A DNA stretch of 13,825 nt from Actinomycetota bacterium (GTDB lineage Bacteria; Actinomycetota; Thermoleophilia; Gaiellales; Gaiellaceae). The stretch is taken from contig VAXD01000033.1 in assembly GCA_005884155.1 (NCBI GenBank), positions 1 to 13,825 of the forward strand. The letters run 5' to 3'. Under the pieces are notes generated by a model. It was not told the DNA's origin. It was given only the letters and a program-made list of their open reading frames with translations, and ran no database searches. Positions 1 to 6,486 of this stretch are shown here, in pieces; position 1 is the stretch's first letter, and each line of letters opens with the position of its first letter. The translations under genes were made by a program, and so were the position numbers.

Positions 1-1
1 C

Positions 2-541
2 ACGATCATGGTCCTCAGCTTGCGTCCGCCCGCGGGCAGCAGCCTGCACGATCTCCGGCCGCTCGTCCCGAAGCTCTCCGTCTATCTCCTCAGCTTCGTC
101 TTCGTCGCGATCTACTGGAACAACCACCACAACCTGATGCACGTCGTCGACCGCGTCACCGGGGCCACCCTCTGGGCGAACGCCCACCTGCTGTTCTGGG
201 TCTCACTGACGCCCGCGGCGGCAGCGTGGCTCGGGCCGCACCTCGGCGACAGCGCCCCCGTCGCCATCTATGGAGCCGTCCTGCTCGGCTCGGCGATCGC
301 GTACGGGATCCTCGTTCGCTGCCTCGTCGTCGCCGACAAGCCTGACTCTCGAATCGCCCGAGCTGTGGGGAAAGATCGGAAAGGCAACCTCTCGGTCATC
401 GCGTATGTCGCGGCGATCGCAGTCGCGCCAGCTGTGCCTTGGCTTTCGATCGGCGTCTACATTGCCGTCGCGCTCGCCTGGCTCATCCCCGACCGAAGGA
501 TGGAGCGGGTCTTGACGCCGAGCCCAGGCGACACCGAGTGA
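2..541 (+). CDS. TMEM175/DUF1211 family membrane protein, 5' end outside the window
   Basis: The open frame runs from the left edge (first whole codon at base 2) to TGA at 539-541. The ATG at base 8 is probably not the true start, because the preceding codons continue a typical DUF1211 stretch (ITIMVLSLRPP) and the family's N-terminal FSDGVFAI-type motif should lie just upstream. Numbered from that ATG, hydrophobic segments lie near residues 20-38, 55-75, 84-108 and 127-160. The family-typical WNNHH is at 37-41, and LWANAHLLFWVSL near 55-67 also fits. Bacterial TMEM175 proteins are potassium-permeable channels of about 200 residues, so roughly 20-30 residues are missing. The C-terminus is short and polar. 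Family assignment is secure; the transport role in this organism is inferred from the family. No neighbouring gene suggests a partner. Confidence 0.85.
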   Translation, partial: TIMVLSLRPPAGSSLHDLRPLVPKLSVYLLSFVFVAIYWNNHHNLMHVVDRVTGATLWANAHLLFWVSLTPAAAAWLGPHLGDSAPVAIYGAVLLGSAIAYGILVRCLVVADKPDSRIARAVGKDRKGNLSVIAYVAAIAVAPAVPWLSIGVYIAVALAWLIPDRRMERVLTPSPGDTE

Positions 542-624
542 TCGCCGGACATGCTGCACCCCGAGGTCAATGAGGCCGTCAGGCTCTCAACCTGGAAGCC
601 GGGGTTCGGCGAAAGGAGGAACGC

Positions 625-690
625 ATGAAGACCCTCATCGCCGCGCACCGGGCGCGAGGCGCGCACCCCGTTCTGAGAGTGTTGAGCTGA
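625..690 (+). CDS. Possible 21-codon small ORF with a very strong Shine-Dalgarno
   Basis: An ATG at 625 is preceded by AAAGGAGG at 612-619 with a 5-nt spacer. This is the best ribosome-binding site in the window and almost a full complement to the 16S 3' end. The frame encodes 21 residues beginning MKTLIAAHRARG and ends at TGA 688-690, 28 nt before the VOC gene start. No conserved domain, signal peptide or amino-acid run typical of an attenuator is visible. It could be a leader peptide, a stand-alone small protein, a relic of a lost gene's 5' end, or chance. The strong site in front of such a short frame is the only evidence. Confidence 0.3.
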   Translation: MKTLIAAHRARGAHPVLRVLS

Positions 691-706
691 TCCCATTCGA
701 GGGGCG

Positions 707-718
707 TAGCATCACGGC
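707..718 (+). promoter_or_regulatory. Candidate leaderless promoter (-10) of the VOC gene
   Basis: TAGCAT at 707-712 fits the actinobacterial TANNNT -10 pattern. It is followed by exactly 6 nt before the GTG start at 719, which would place transcription initiation at the start codon. A poor -35-like TTGAGC lies at 682-687 with a 19-nt spacer. The nearest Shine-Dalgarno-like run (GAGGGG, 699-704) is too far from the GTG, which favours leaderless translation. Confidence 0.45.
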
Positions 719-1078
719 GTGGCGATCGTCGGCGCGCATGTGCTCCTGTACACGCGCGAGGCTGAGCGGCTGCGCGAGACACTGGGCGACGTGCTCGGCT
801 GGGACTCTGTCGAGGGCCACGACCCGCCTGACGGCTGGCTGATCTTTAAACTGCCGCCCGCTGAACTCGGTGTCCATCCTGGCGACGCGCCGCAGCACGA
901 GTTCACGCTCATGTGCGACGACCTCAACTCGACGATCGCCGAGCTGGGCGAAAAAGGGATTGAGTTCCGCGGCGAGCCGCGCGATCAGGGCTTTGGGATC
1001 GTGACGACGATGCTCCTTCCCGGCGGCGTTGAGGTGCTCCTCTACGAGCCGAAGCACAATTCACCGCTCGATCTCTAG
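719..1078 (+). CDS. VOC (glyoxalase/bleomycin-resistance fold) protein
   Basis: A 119-residue protein with a GTG start at 719 and TAG at 1076-1078. It has the paired beta-alpha-beta-beta-beta layout of the vicinal oxygen chelate superfamily. The first module starts at GAHVLLYT (residues 5-12) with a helix RLRETLGDVLGW. The second starts at HEFTLMCDDLNSTIAELGEKGIEF (60-83) and ends with the typical GGVEVLLYEP (102-111). Candidate metal ligands are H7, H53 or H60, and E105 or E110. Length is normal for a single-chain VOC protein. The superfamily includes isomerases, dioxygenases and antibiotic-binding proteins, and the sequence does not fix the substrate. It converges on efp, with 65 nt between the stops, and shows no functional link to its neighbours. 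Confidence 0.85.
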   Translation: MAIVGAHVLLYTREAERLRETLGDVLGWDSVEGHDPPDGWLIFKLPPAELGVHPGDAPQHEFTLMCDDLNSTIAELGEKGIEFRGEPRDQGFGIVTTMLLPGGVEVLLYEPKHNSPLDL

Positions 1079-1143
1079 TCCGCAAGGGCGCCGGGGCCGA
1101 GCAACGCGAGATGTGCGAGCGTGCTTGTCCCGCGATGACGCGC

Positions 1144-1710
1144 TTACGCACGCGAGATGTAGCGGCCTTCGCGCGGGTCGACCTTGATGCGCTCGCCCAC
1201 GTTCACGAACAACGGCACCTGGACGACGGCGCCCGTCTCGAGGGTCGCCGGCTTCGTGACGTTCGAGACCGTGTCGCCTCGCACGCCGGGCTCGGTCTCG
1301 GCCACCTGGAGCTCGACCGACGACGGCAGCTGCACGCCCGAGGGGTTCCCGTCCACGGTCAGGATCTGCACCAGCGACGACGGCGGGATGTACGGGAGCG
1401 CGTCCTCGACGGCCTTGTGCGGCATCGAGAACTGGTCGTACGTGTCGGTGTCCATGAAGACGACCTCGTCGCCGGAGTCGTAGAGGTATTGCACCTCCTT
1501 GACCTCGGTGCGCACCCGCGGGAACTTCTCACCGGCGCGGAAGGTCTTTTCGACGACGGCGCCGCTGTCCAGGTTGCGCAGCTTCGAGCGGACAAATGCG
1601 CCGCCCTTGCCGGGCTTGACGTGCTGGAACTCGATGATGCGCCAGACGGAGCCGTCCATCTGGATGTGCATCCCGTTCTTGAACTGGTTCGTGTTGACGG
1701 TCTCGGCCAT
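1144..1710 (-). CDS. efp: Translation elongation factor P
   Basis: A 188-residue protein, the usual length for EF-P, which binds between the P and E sites of the ribosome and rescues polyproline stalls. The N-terminal KOW-like domain begins MAETVNTNQFKNGMHIQMDG, followed by VWRIIEFQHVKPGKGGAFVRSKLRNLDSG. The conserved loop PGKGGAF (residues about 33-39) holds the Lys at the tip position that contacts the P-site tRNA. The OB domains follow, with YLYDSGDEVVFMDTDTYDQ in the middle and the C-terminal signature VSNVTKPATLETGAVVQVPLFVNVGERIKVDPREGRYISRA split across the last strand region. The frame stays open far upstream in this GC-rich DNA, but the family N-terminus fixes the start at ATG 1710. 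It begins 11 nt after the M24 peptidase stop. No modification enzyme (EpmA or EarP type) is nearby. Confidence 0.97.
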   Translation of the reverse strand: MAETVNTNQFKNGMHIQMDGSVWRIIEFQHVKPGKGGAFVRSKLRNLDSGAVVEKTFRAGEKFPRVRTEVKEVQYLYDSGDEVVFMDTDTYDQFSMPHKAVEDALPYIPPSSLVQILTVDGNPSGVQLPSSVELQVAETEPGVRGDTVSNVTKPATLETGAVVQVPLFVNVGERIKVDPREGRYISRA

Positions 1711-1724
1711 CGGCCCGAAGTCTA
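1711..1724 (-). promoter_or_regulatory. Weak candidate -10 element before efp
   Basis: On the minus strand TAGACT (1724-1719) lies 8 nt before the efp ATG and no Shine-Dalgarno is present. The match is less convincing than the other cases in the window because the TAG is also the stop codon of the upstream peptidase gene, and the spacing is slightly long for a leaderless start. Read-through from the upstream gene is equally possible. Confidence 0.2.
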
Positions 1725-2759
1725 GGAGACGGTGACGAGCTCCTTGGAAGAGGTCGTCAGGATCTCCGGGCCGCCCTCGCGGACGACGACAAGGTCCTCG
1801 ATCCGGATCCCGCCGACGCCCTCCAGGTAGACGCCCGGCTCGACGGTGACAACGTTGTTCGCGGCGAGCGCGTCCTGCGATTGCTTGCTCACCCGCGGCG
1901 CTTCGTGCACCTCGAGCCCGACACCGTGGCCGAGCCCGTGGCCGAACTTTTCGCCGAAGCCGGCGGCCTCGATCACGTTGCGGGCCGCTGCATCGGCGTC
2001 GACGCTGCTCACTCCGGGCTGCATGCCTTCGAGCCCCGCGAGCTGGCCCGCGAGGCAGGCGTCGTAGGCCTCCTTGAGCTGTTCGGGCAGAAGTCCGGCC
2101 GCGAACGTGCGCGTGCAGTCGGCCTTGTATCCGTCGACCTGCGCGCCGGCGTCGATCACAATCGTCTCGCCGGGGCCGATCACGCGGTCCGTCGGCCGGC
2201 TGTGCGGCCTCGCGCCGTTCGGGCCGGCGGCGACGATCGACTCGAAGGCCGGACCGTGGGCGCCGAGCTCGTGGAAGAGCTGTTCGAGCGTCCACGCGAG
2301 GTCACGCTCGCTGCGGCCGGTGAAGCGCTCCTCGGCAAAGCGCTCGAACGCCTGGCTCGTGATCTCGGCTGCGCGGCGGATCTTGTCGACTTCACCCTCG
2401 TCCTTCACCGCCCGCAGCGCCTCGACGAGGCCGTAACGCGGCACGAGCTCGAGACCGCCCGCGTGGAGCGAGGCATGCTGGCGATAGCTGATCGCGGCGG
2501 CCTCGAAGCCGATTCGCCCAGAGAGGAGCTCAGCGAGCGCGGCGCAGAGGCCGCGCTTCGTCTCGACGAACTCGACGCCATCGACCTCCCTTGCTGCCTC
2601 GGCGTAGCGGAAGTCGCTGAAGAGCTGCACGCGCTCGGGCTCGACGAGCAAGGCGGCGTTCGAGCTCGAGAAGCCGGTCAGGTAGACGACGTTCGCGGGG
2701 GCGGAGACGAGCAGCGGCTCCTCGAGCGAGTCGCGCAGGCGGTCGATGCGCGGATTCAC
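1722..2759 (-). CDS. M24 family Xaa-Pro peptidase (PepP/PepQ-like)
   Basis: A 345-residue metallopeptidase that should release or cleave next to proline in peptides in the cytoplasm. The N-terminal creatinase-like domain (about 1-120) includes NVVYLTGFSSSNAALLV. The C-terminal pita-bread catalytic domain carries all five expected metal ligands: D203 (VIDAGAQVDGY), D214 (YKADCTRTF), H278 (GHGLGHGVG), E307 (VTVEPGVY) and E321 (GGIRIEDLVVV). H186 in ARPHSRPT is the usual substrate-pocket histidine. The GTG start at 2759 overlaps the aroQ stop as GTGA, and a GGAG lies 8 nt upstream, so translation is probably coupled to aroQ. Aminopeptidase and dipeptidase members cannot be separated by eye. Placement between aroQ and efp is conserved in actinobacteria and Bacillus. 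Confidence 0.93.
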   Translation of the reverse strand: MNPRIDRLRDSLEEPLLVSAPANVVYLTGFSSSNAALLVEPERVQLFSDFRYAEAAREVDGVEFVETKRGLCAALAELLSGRIGFEAAAISYRQHASLHAGGLELVPRYGLVEALRAVKDEGEVDKIRRAAEITSQAFERFAEERFTGRSERDLAWTLEQLFHELGAHGPAFESIVAAGPNGARPHSRPTDRVIGPGETIVIDAGAQVDGYKADCTRTFAAGLLPEQLKEAYDACLAGQLAGLEGMQPGVSSVDADAAARNVIEAAGFGEKFGHGLGHGVGLEVHEAPRVSKQSQDALAANNVVTVEPGVYLEGVGGIRIEDLVVVREGGPEILTTSSKELVTVS

Positions 2760-3187
2760 CGTTGTCGCTCCGAGAGATACACGAGAGCGTCACGGTAGCC
2801 CTCGGGCCCCTTTCCGATCACTCGCTCGGAGACGACGTCGCTCAGGACCGAGCGGCGGCGCCACTCCTCGCGCTCCTCGATGTTCGAGAGGTGCACCTCG
2901 ACCACGGGCACGTCGAGGATCTCGAGTGCGTCGCGGATCGCGTAGCTGTAGTGCGTCCAGGCGCCGGGGTTCACGACAACGCCGCCGGCCCAGTCGAGGG
3001 CATCGTGGCACCACGCGACGAAGAGGCCCTCCATGTTGGTTTGGCGGCAGTCGGCAATCAACTCGAGCTCGAGCGCCCACTGGTAGATGCGGGTCTCGAG
3101 CTGGTTGAGGCTGATCCCGCCGTAGAGCTCGGGGTCGCGGCGGTCGATCATGTCGAGGTTCACACCGTTGAGGACGGCCACGCGCAC
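2756..3187 (-). CDS. aroQ: Type II 3-dehydroquinate dehydratase
   Basis: A 143-residue protein of normal type II dehydroquinase length, catalysing the third shikimate step (3-dehydroquinate to 3-dehydroshikimate) as a dodecamer. Family landmarks are present: N10 in NGVNL, the lid-loop R17 and catalytic Y22 in RRDPELYGG, N73 and H79 in VVNPGAWTHYS, H99 in VEVHLSNI, and R111 near REEWRRRS. The early loop is unusual, reading NGVNLDMIDRRDPELYG where most relatives have GPN-L--LG-REP--YG. RQTNMEG likewise replaces the common RQSNHEG, so this is a divergent member with its active site intact. The GTG start at 3187 follows an in-frame TAG at 3199-3197; a second GTG is two codons in. A 137-nt gap separates it from aroKB, and its stop overlaps the next gene's start. 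Confidence 0.95.
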   Translation of the reverse strand: MRVAVLNGVNLDMIDRRDPELYGGISLNQLETRIYQWALELELIADCRQTNMEGLFVAWCHDALDWAGGVVVNPGAWTHYSYAIRDALEILDVPVVEVHLSNIEEREEWRRRSVLSDVVSERVIGKGPEGYRDALVYLSERQR

Positions 3188-3199
3188 GCGGTGACTCTA
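3188..3199 (-). promoter_or_regulatory. Candidate leaderless promoter (-10) of aroQ
   Basis: On the minus strand TAGAGT (3199-3194) is followed by CACCGC and the GTG start at 3187. The 6-nt spacing equals that at the VOC gene, where the sequence is TAGCAT-CACGGC-GTG. No Shine-Dalgarno is present. This suggests that aroQ, the M24 peptidase and efp form a separate transcription unit from aroKB and upstream genes. One copy of the 15-nt palindrome (3204-3218) begins 5 nt upstream of the hexamer, where it would cover the -35 region. Confidence 0.45.
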
Positions 3200-3201
3200 C
3201 C

Positions 3202-3307
3202 CCCGGTGCCAGGCACCGCTACGAAACTGTCAACGACGCCGGCTTCGGCGGGCGTTTTCCCTGCACTCGGCGCCGTTTTCGCGCCGCGGTCCCGGTGCCA
3301 GGCACCG
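3202..3307. repeat. Palindromic repeat element between aroKB and aroQ
   Basis: Two identical 17-nt copies of CCCGGTGCCAGGCACCG lie at 3202-3218 and 3291-3307, 89 nt apart. Within each, CGGTGCCAGGCACCG is a perfect palindrome around a single central base. Between them are two further hairpins: CGCCG-GCTT-CGGCG (3237-3250), and CGGCGC with GCGCCG around a 7-nt loop (3268-3286). CGTTTTC also occurs twice, at 3253-3259 and 3274-3280. The element fills most of the 137-nt gap. It could be a REP/MITE-like dispersed repeat, a paired operator at the aroQ promoter, or an attenuator. No classical hairpin plus T-tract terminator is seen on the gene strand. Confidence 0.75.
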
Positions 3308-3324
3308 TAACGGAAGCGTGACGC

Positions 3325-4731
3325 TCAGTCGGCGATCAACTCGTCCAGTGCCGAGCGCACATGCTCCTCGGGCAGCTCCACGCCTCGCACGGGCTTGCCG
3401 AGCGCCTCCAGCAGGACGAGGCGCGGCTTGCCATCGCGGGCCTTCTTGTCGCGGGCGAGCGCCGCCCAGGCGGCGTCCCGGTCGACGCGCACGGGCTGGG
3501 GCGCCAGTGTCTGCTCAACGGCCTCCGTGTCGAGGCCTGAGAGGCGGAGCGCCGCGAGCAGCCCGAGCGCGACCGCCTCCCCGTGACTGACGTTCTCGTA
3601 TCCGCCCGCCGCCTCGAGCGCGTGGGCGAACGTGTGCCCGAGGTTGAGGATCTCCCGCTCGCCGCGCTCGTCGGGGTCGCGCAGGCAGACGGCGGCCTTG
3701 TAGACGGCGCAGCGACGGACGAGCTCGGCGTCAGGCAGCTCCCAGATCGGCTCGCCCGCGAGCAGGCCGGTCTTGACGACCTCAGCCATCCCGGCGCGAC
3801 GCTCGGCCTCGGGCAGCGTCTCGAGCAGCGCCGGGTCGATCAGCGTCCACTCCGGCCAGTGGAACGCGCCGACGAGGTTCTTGCCCTCCGCGAGGTTGAT
3901 CGCGGTCTTGCCGCCGATCCCCGCGTCGACCTGGCCAACGAGCGTCGTCGGCACGGCGATCCAGGGCACTCCGCGCAGGAAGGTGGCCGCCGCGAAACCC
4001 GCCGCGTCGGTTGTGCAGCCGCCGCCGAAGGCGACGAGGACGCCCGCACGGTCGAGCCGCAGCTCGCGCCAGAGCCGTTCGATCGCGCCGAGGCTCTTCG
4101 CCTCCTCGCCCGACCGCAGCGAGTGTGTCAGCGCCTCTACCGGTGGGCGATGAAGGCCGAGGACGGTCGCATCGGCCACGAGCTCCGCGTGTCTGCTGCC
4201 GATGAGCTCAGGTAGCCGGTCGAGCGCGCCCGCTTCCGCGACGACCCCGGCGGCAGCGAGCACGACGTCGTCAGCGCTCGCCGCGGTCGTGTCGGCGACC
4301 TCGCGGTAGTGCTCCTGCCGCCGGTCATAGAGCGCCCGGAACATCGCTTCGTCGCGCGCGAGCGGGCGGCCGGAGCCGCGCACCCGCCCCCATGCCGTAT
4401 CCGGGTCGACGTCGACGTAGACCGTCAGTGCGTGCTCGGCCAGCGCGCGGCGGATGCGCGGCGTCTCGACTGCGCCGCCGCCGAGCGCGAGCACCGCCGG
4501 CCGCTCGTGCTCGAGTGCCCCTATAGTCGCCTCGGCCTCGAGCACGCGAAACTCGACCTCCCCGCGCTCCTCGAAGATCTCGGCCAGCGCACGCCCCGCG
4601 GCGCGCTCAAGCTCGCGGTCGAGGTCGACGAGCCGCCGGCCGAGCCGCTCCGCGATCTCGGCGCCGAGCGTCGACTTGCCCGCGCCCATGAAGCCGACGA
4701 GCGCGACGTGCCGGTCTAGCGCGTGCGCCAC
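3325..4731 (-). CDS. aroKB: Bifunctional shikimate kinase / 3-dehydroquinate synthase
   Basis: A 468-residue fusion of two shikimate-pathway enzymes. Residues about 1-167 are shikimate kinase: Walker A GFMGAGKST (13-21), the shikimate-binding D38 in VDLDRE, R62, the GGG at 84-86, and lid R122 in GRPLA. Residues about 172-468 are 3-dehydroquinate synthase (DAHP to 3-dehydroquinate, NAD and zinc dependent): GGG (236-238), PTTLVGQVDAGIGGKTAIN (261-279), K284, and zinc ligands E317 (MAEVVKTG), H366 (LNLGHTFAHALE) and H383 (HGEAV). The synthase N-terminal part before SGEEAKSL (207-214) is only about 35-40 residues, roughly half the usual length. GTG at 4731 has GGAG 8 nt upstream and overlaps the aroC end by 16 nt. 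Similar fusions are known, for example in Thermotoga. Confidence 0.95.
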   Translation of the reverse strand: MAHALDRHVALVGFMGAGKSTLGAEIAERLGRRLVDLDRELERAAGRALAEIFEERGEVEFRVLEAEATIGALEHERPAVLALGGGAVETPRIRRALAEHALTVYVDVDPDTAWGRVRGSGRPLARDEAMFRALYDRRQEHYREVADTTAASADDVVLAAAGVVAEAGALDRLPELIGSRHAELVADATVLGLHRPPVEALTHSLRSGEEAKSLGAIERLWRELRLDRAGVLVAFGGGCTTDAAGFAAATFLRGVPWIAVPTTLVGQVDAGIGGKTAINLAEGKNLVGAFHWPEWTLIDPALLETLPEAERRAGMAEVVKTGLLAGEPIWELPDAELVRRCAVYKAAVCLRDPDERGEREILNLGHTFAHALEAAGGYENVSHGEAVALGLLAALRLSGLDTEAVEQTLAPQPVRVDRDAAWAALARDKKARDGKPRLVLLEALGKPVRGVELPEEHVRSALDELIAD

Positions 4732-5798
4732 GGGATGCGCTCCACGTACGCGCCGTGGGCGGCGACGAAGTCCGCGAGCGAGTCGCCGCCGAACTTGTCG
4801 CGCGCGGCCCGGGCGAGCTCGAAGGCGACGGCCGCTTCCGCGACGACCGCGAGCGCCTCGACGGCCGCCACGTCGCTCCGTTCGACCAGCGCTTCCCCGG
4901 GCTCGCCGGTCTCGAGGTCGACCGACCGCAGCGGTCGCATCAGCGTCGGCAGCGGCTTCATCGCCGCTCGCACGACGACCGGCTCGCCGTTCGAGACGCC
5001 GCCCTCGATCCCGCCGGCGTGGTTCGTCTCGCGGTAGAGGTTGCCGTCCGCGTCCGCGACGATCTCGTCGTGCGCCTCCGAGCCGCGCCGCTCCGCGAGC
5101 TCGAAGCCGGCGCCGATCTCGACGCCCTTCACCGCCTGGATGCCCATCAGTGCTGCCGCCAGCCGTGCGTCAAGCCGCTCGTCTTTCGTTGCGTATGACC
5201 CCAGACCCGGCGGAACTCCGTGCGCCCGAACTTCGACCACCCCGCCGACCGTGTCGCGCTCGGCCCGTGCCTCGTCGATCCGCTGCTCGAGCGCCTCGGT
5301 CACCACTCGTCCGAGGACGTCGATCCCGATCTCGGCCAACAAGGCCTTCGCGACCGCTCCCGCAGCGACGGCGACGGCAGTCTGGCGCGCGCTCGCGCGT
5401 TCGAGGGCGTCGCGCGCGTCAGCGAGGCCGTACTTGAGCGAGCCCGCGAGGTCGGCGTGGCCCGGCCGCGGCAGCGTCACGGGCTTCGTCCCCTTGCCCG
5501 CCGCCTCCCCCTCGGGCGGCCAGGGGCTCATCCCCCACGTCCAGTTCTTGTGGTCGCGGTTGCGGACGACGAGCGCGAGCGGCGTCCCCAGCGTCCGCCC
5601 GTGTCGCAGGCCGGCGAGCACCTCGACCTCGTCCTGCTCGAGCTGCTGCCGGGGGCTGCGGCCGTAGCCCTGCTGCCGCCGCGCGAGGTCGGCGTCGATC
5701 GCCGCCTTGTCGAGGACGAGCCCGGCCGGCAGCCCAGTCACGATCGCGACCAGCGCGGGCCCATGCGACTCGCCTGCCGTTGTGAGGCTAAGCGCCAC
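4716..5798 (-). CDS. aroC: Chorismate synthase
   Basis: A 360-residue enzyme for the last common step, EPSP to chorismate, using reduced FMN. Family signatures are in order: TAGESHGPALVAIV with catalytic H12, RRQQGYGRS (40-48), LRHGRTLGTPLALVVRNRDH (64-83), RPGHADLAG with H114, ALMGIQAVKGVEIGAGF (216-232), NHAGGIEGGVSNGEP (259-273), and ERSDVAAVEALAVVAEAAVAF (306-326). Two variations stand out. The normally invariant RxSARETA block reads RASARQTA (Q139), and the usual CAVPAA stretch reads AAVEAL. Length and remaining motifs are normal, so I expect activity. The GTG start at 5798 lies within the 3' end of aroE (11-nt overlap), and no strong Shine-Dalgarno is visible. Confidence 0.96.
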   Translation of the reverse strand: MALSLTTAGESHGPALVAIVTGLPAGLVLDKAAIDADLARRQQGYGRSPRQQLEQDEVEVLAGLRHGRTLGTPLALVVRNRDHKNWTWGMSPWPPEGEAAGKGTKPVTLPRPGHADLAGSLKYGLADARDALERASARQTAVAVAAGAVAKALLAEIGIDVLGRVVTEALEQRIDEARAERDTVGGVVEVRAHGVPPGLGSYATKDERLDARLAAALMGIQAVKGVEIGAGFELAERRGSEAHDEIVADADGNLYRETNHAGGIEGGVSNGEPVVVRAAMKPLPTLMRPLRSVDLETGEPGEALVERSDVAAVEALAVVAEAAVAFELARAARDKFGGDSLADFVAAHGAYVERIPWRTR

Positions 5799-6486
5799 GG
5801 CCTAAGCCTAGGGCTGCCCGCATCACGCCGAGCGGCGCCTCGACGCCCGTCCAGAGCTCGAACGACACAGCGCCTTGGCGCACGAGCGCCTCCAGCCCGT
5901 CGACGATCTCGCGGCAGCCGGCCGCTCGCGCCGCGGCCACGAGAGCCGTCGGACTGCCGTCGGCGTTGTAGGCGAGGTCGACCACCGTCTGCTCGGGACG
6001 CGGCTCGACGAGCAGCTCGTCGCGCACCGGCGTCGCGTTCACGATCAGGTCGCAGTCGCTCGCGTCCGGTGGCCAGTCGCCGCTCCGCGAGAAGGCCAGC
6101 ACCTCGCCGGGCAGCGCCGGCAGCAGCGCCGCGGCAGCCCCGCCCGCGCCGATCAGGCATACGCGCTCCGCCTCGATCCCCGCGACGATCTCGCGGTCGG
6201 TGTTGTGCCCCACCACGCGGTCCTCCCGAAGGACGAGCGTGTTCACCGAATCCCCGTCAGCCTCGTAGCAGAACGAGACGACTGCTTGCTTGTGCGGGAT
6301 CGTCACGTTGGCCCCCACGAAGCCGAGCGAGACAAGCCCCGCGACGGCGCGCGCGAGCCCCTCCGGCGCGATCTCAAGCGGCACGTAAACCAAGTCCAGC
6401 GCCCGCGCCGCGAAGGCCGCGTTCTGCATCCGCGGCGACAGCGATCCCGCGACCGGCTGGCCCAGCAGGCCGACGAGCCGGCTCAT
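5788..6486 (-). CDS. aroE: Shikimate dehydrogenase
   Basis: A 232-residue enzyme reducing 3-dehydroshikimate to shikimate with NADPH. The substrate domain has GQPVAGSLSPRMQNAAF (9-25), catalytic K66 in NVTIPHK (60-66), N82 in VNTLVL, and catalytic D97 in GHNTD (93-97). The nucleotide domain has GAGGAA (113-118), a SRS turn (133-135), and NATP (150-153). The C-terminal DGLEALVRQGAVSFELWTG (196-214) is typical. It is about 35-40 residues shorter than common AroE proteins. Much of the loss is between GHNTD and the GAGGAA loop, and the usual Gly after NTD is Arg. ATG 6486 overlaps the mltG stop as ATGA. Operon context supports AroE rather than a quinate/shikimate dehydrogenase paralogue. Confidence 0.92.
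   Translation of the reverse strand: MSRLVGLLGQPVAGSLSPRMQNAAFAARALDLVYVPLEIAPEGLARAVAGLVSLGFVGANVTIPHKQAVVSFCYEADGDSVNTLVLREDRVVGHNTDREIVAGIEAERVCLIGAGGAAAALLPALPGEVLAFSRSGDWPPDASDCDLIVNATPVRDELLVEPRPEQTVVDLAYNADGSPTALVAAARAAGCREIVDGLEALVRQGAVSFELWTGVEAPLGVMRAALGLGRGA

Noticed and set aside
1104..1160. ACGCGAGATGT occurring twice (1104-1114 and 1150-1160) around the efp stop
   Set aside because: An 11-nt direct repeat is expected several times by chance in a window of this size, and no longer similarity extends from it.
1711..2295. Upstream in-frame extension that would give efp a product of 383 residues
   Set aside because: It lies antisense-free but out of frame within the M24 peptidase gene, is arginine-rich shadow sequence, and EF-P has a clear native N-terminus at 1710.
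3228..3233. A perfect TTGACA on the minus strand upstream of aroQ, as a -35 element
   Set aside because: At a 17-nt spacing the -10 position falls in the palindrome (no TANNNT), and the TAGAGT near the start codon is 28 nt away, too far to pair with it.
3237..3286. Rho-independent terminator for aroKB
   Set aside because: The hairpins are real, but on the gene strand neither is followed by a T-run; the only T-tracts follow on the opposite strand and are four bases long.
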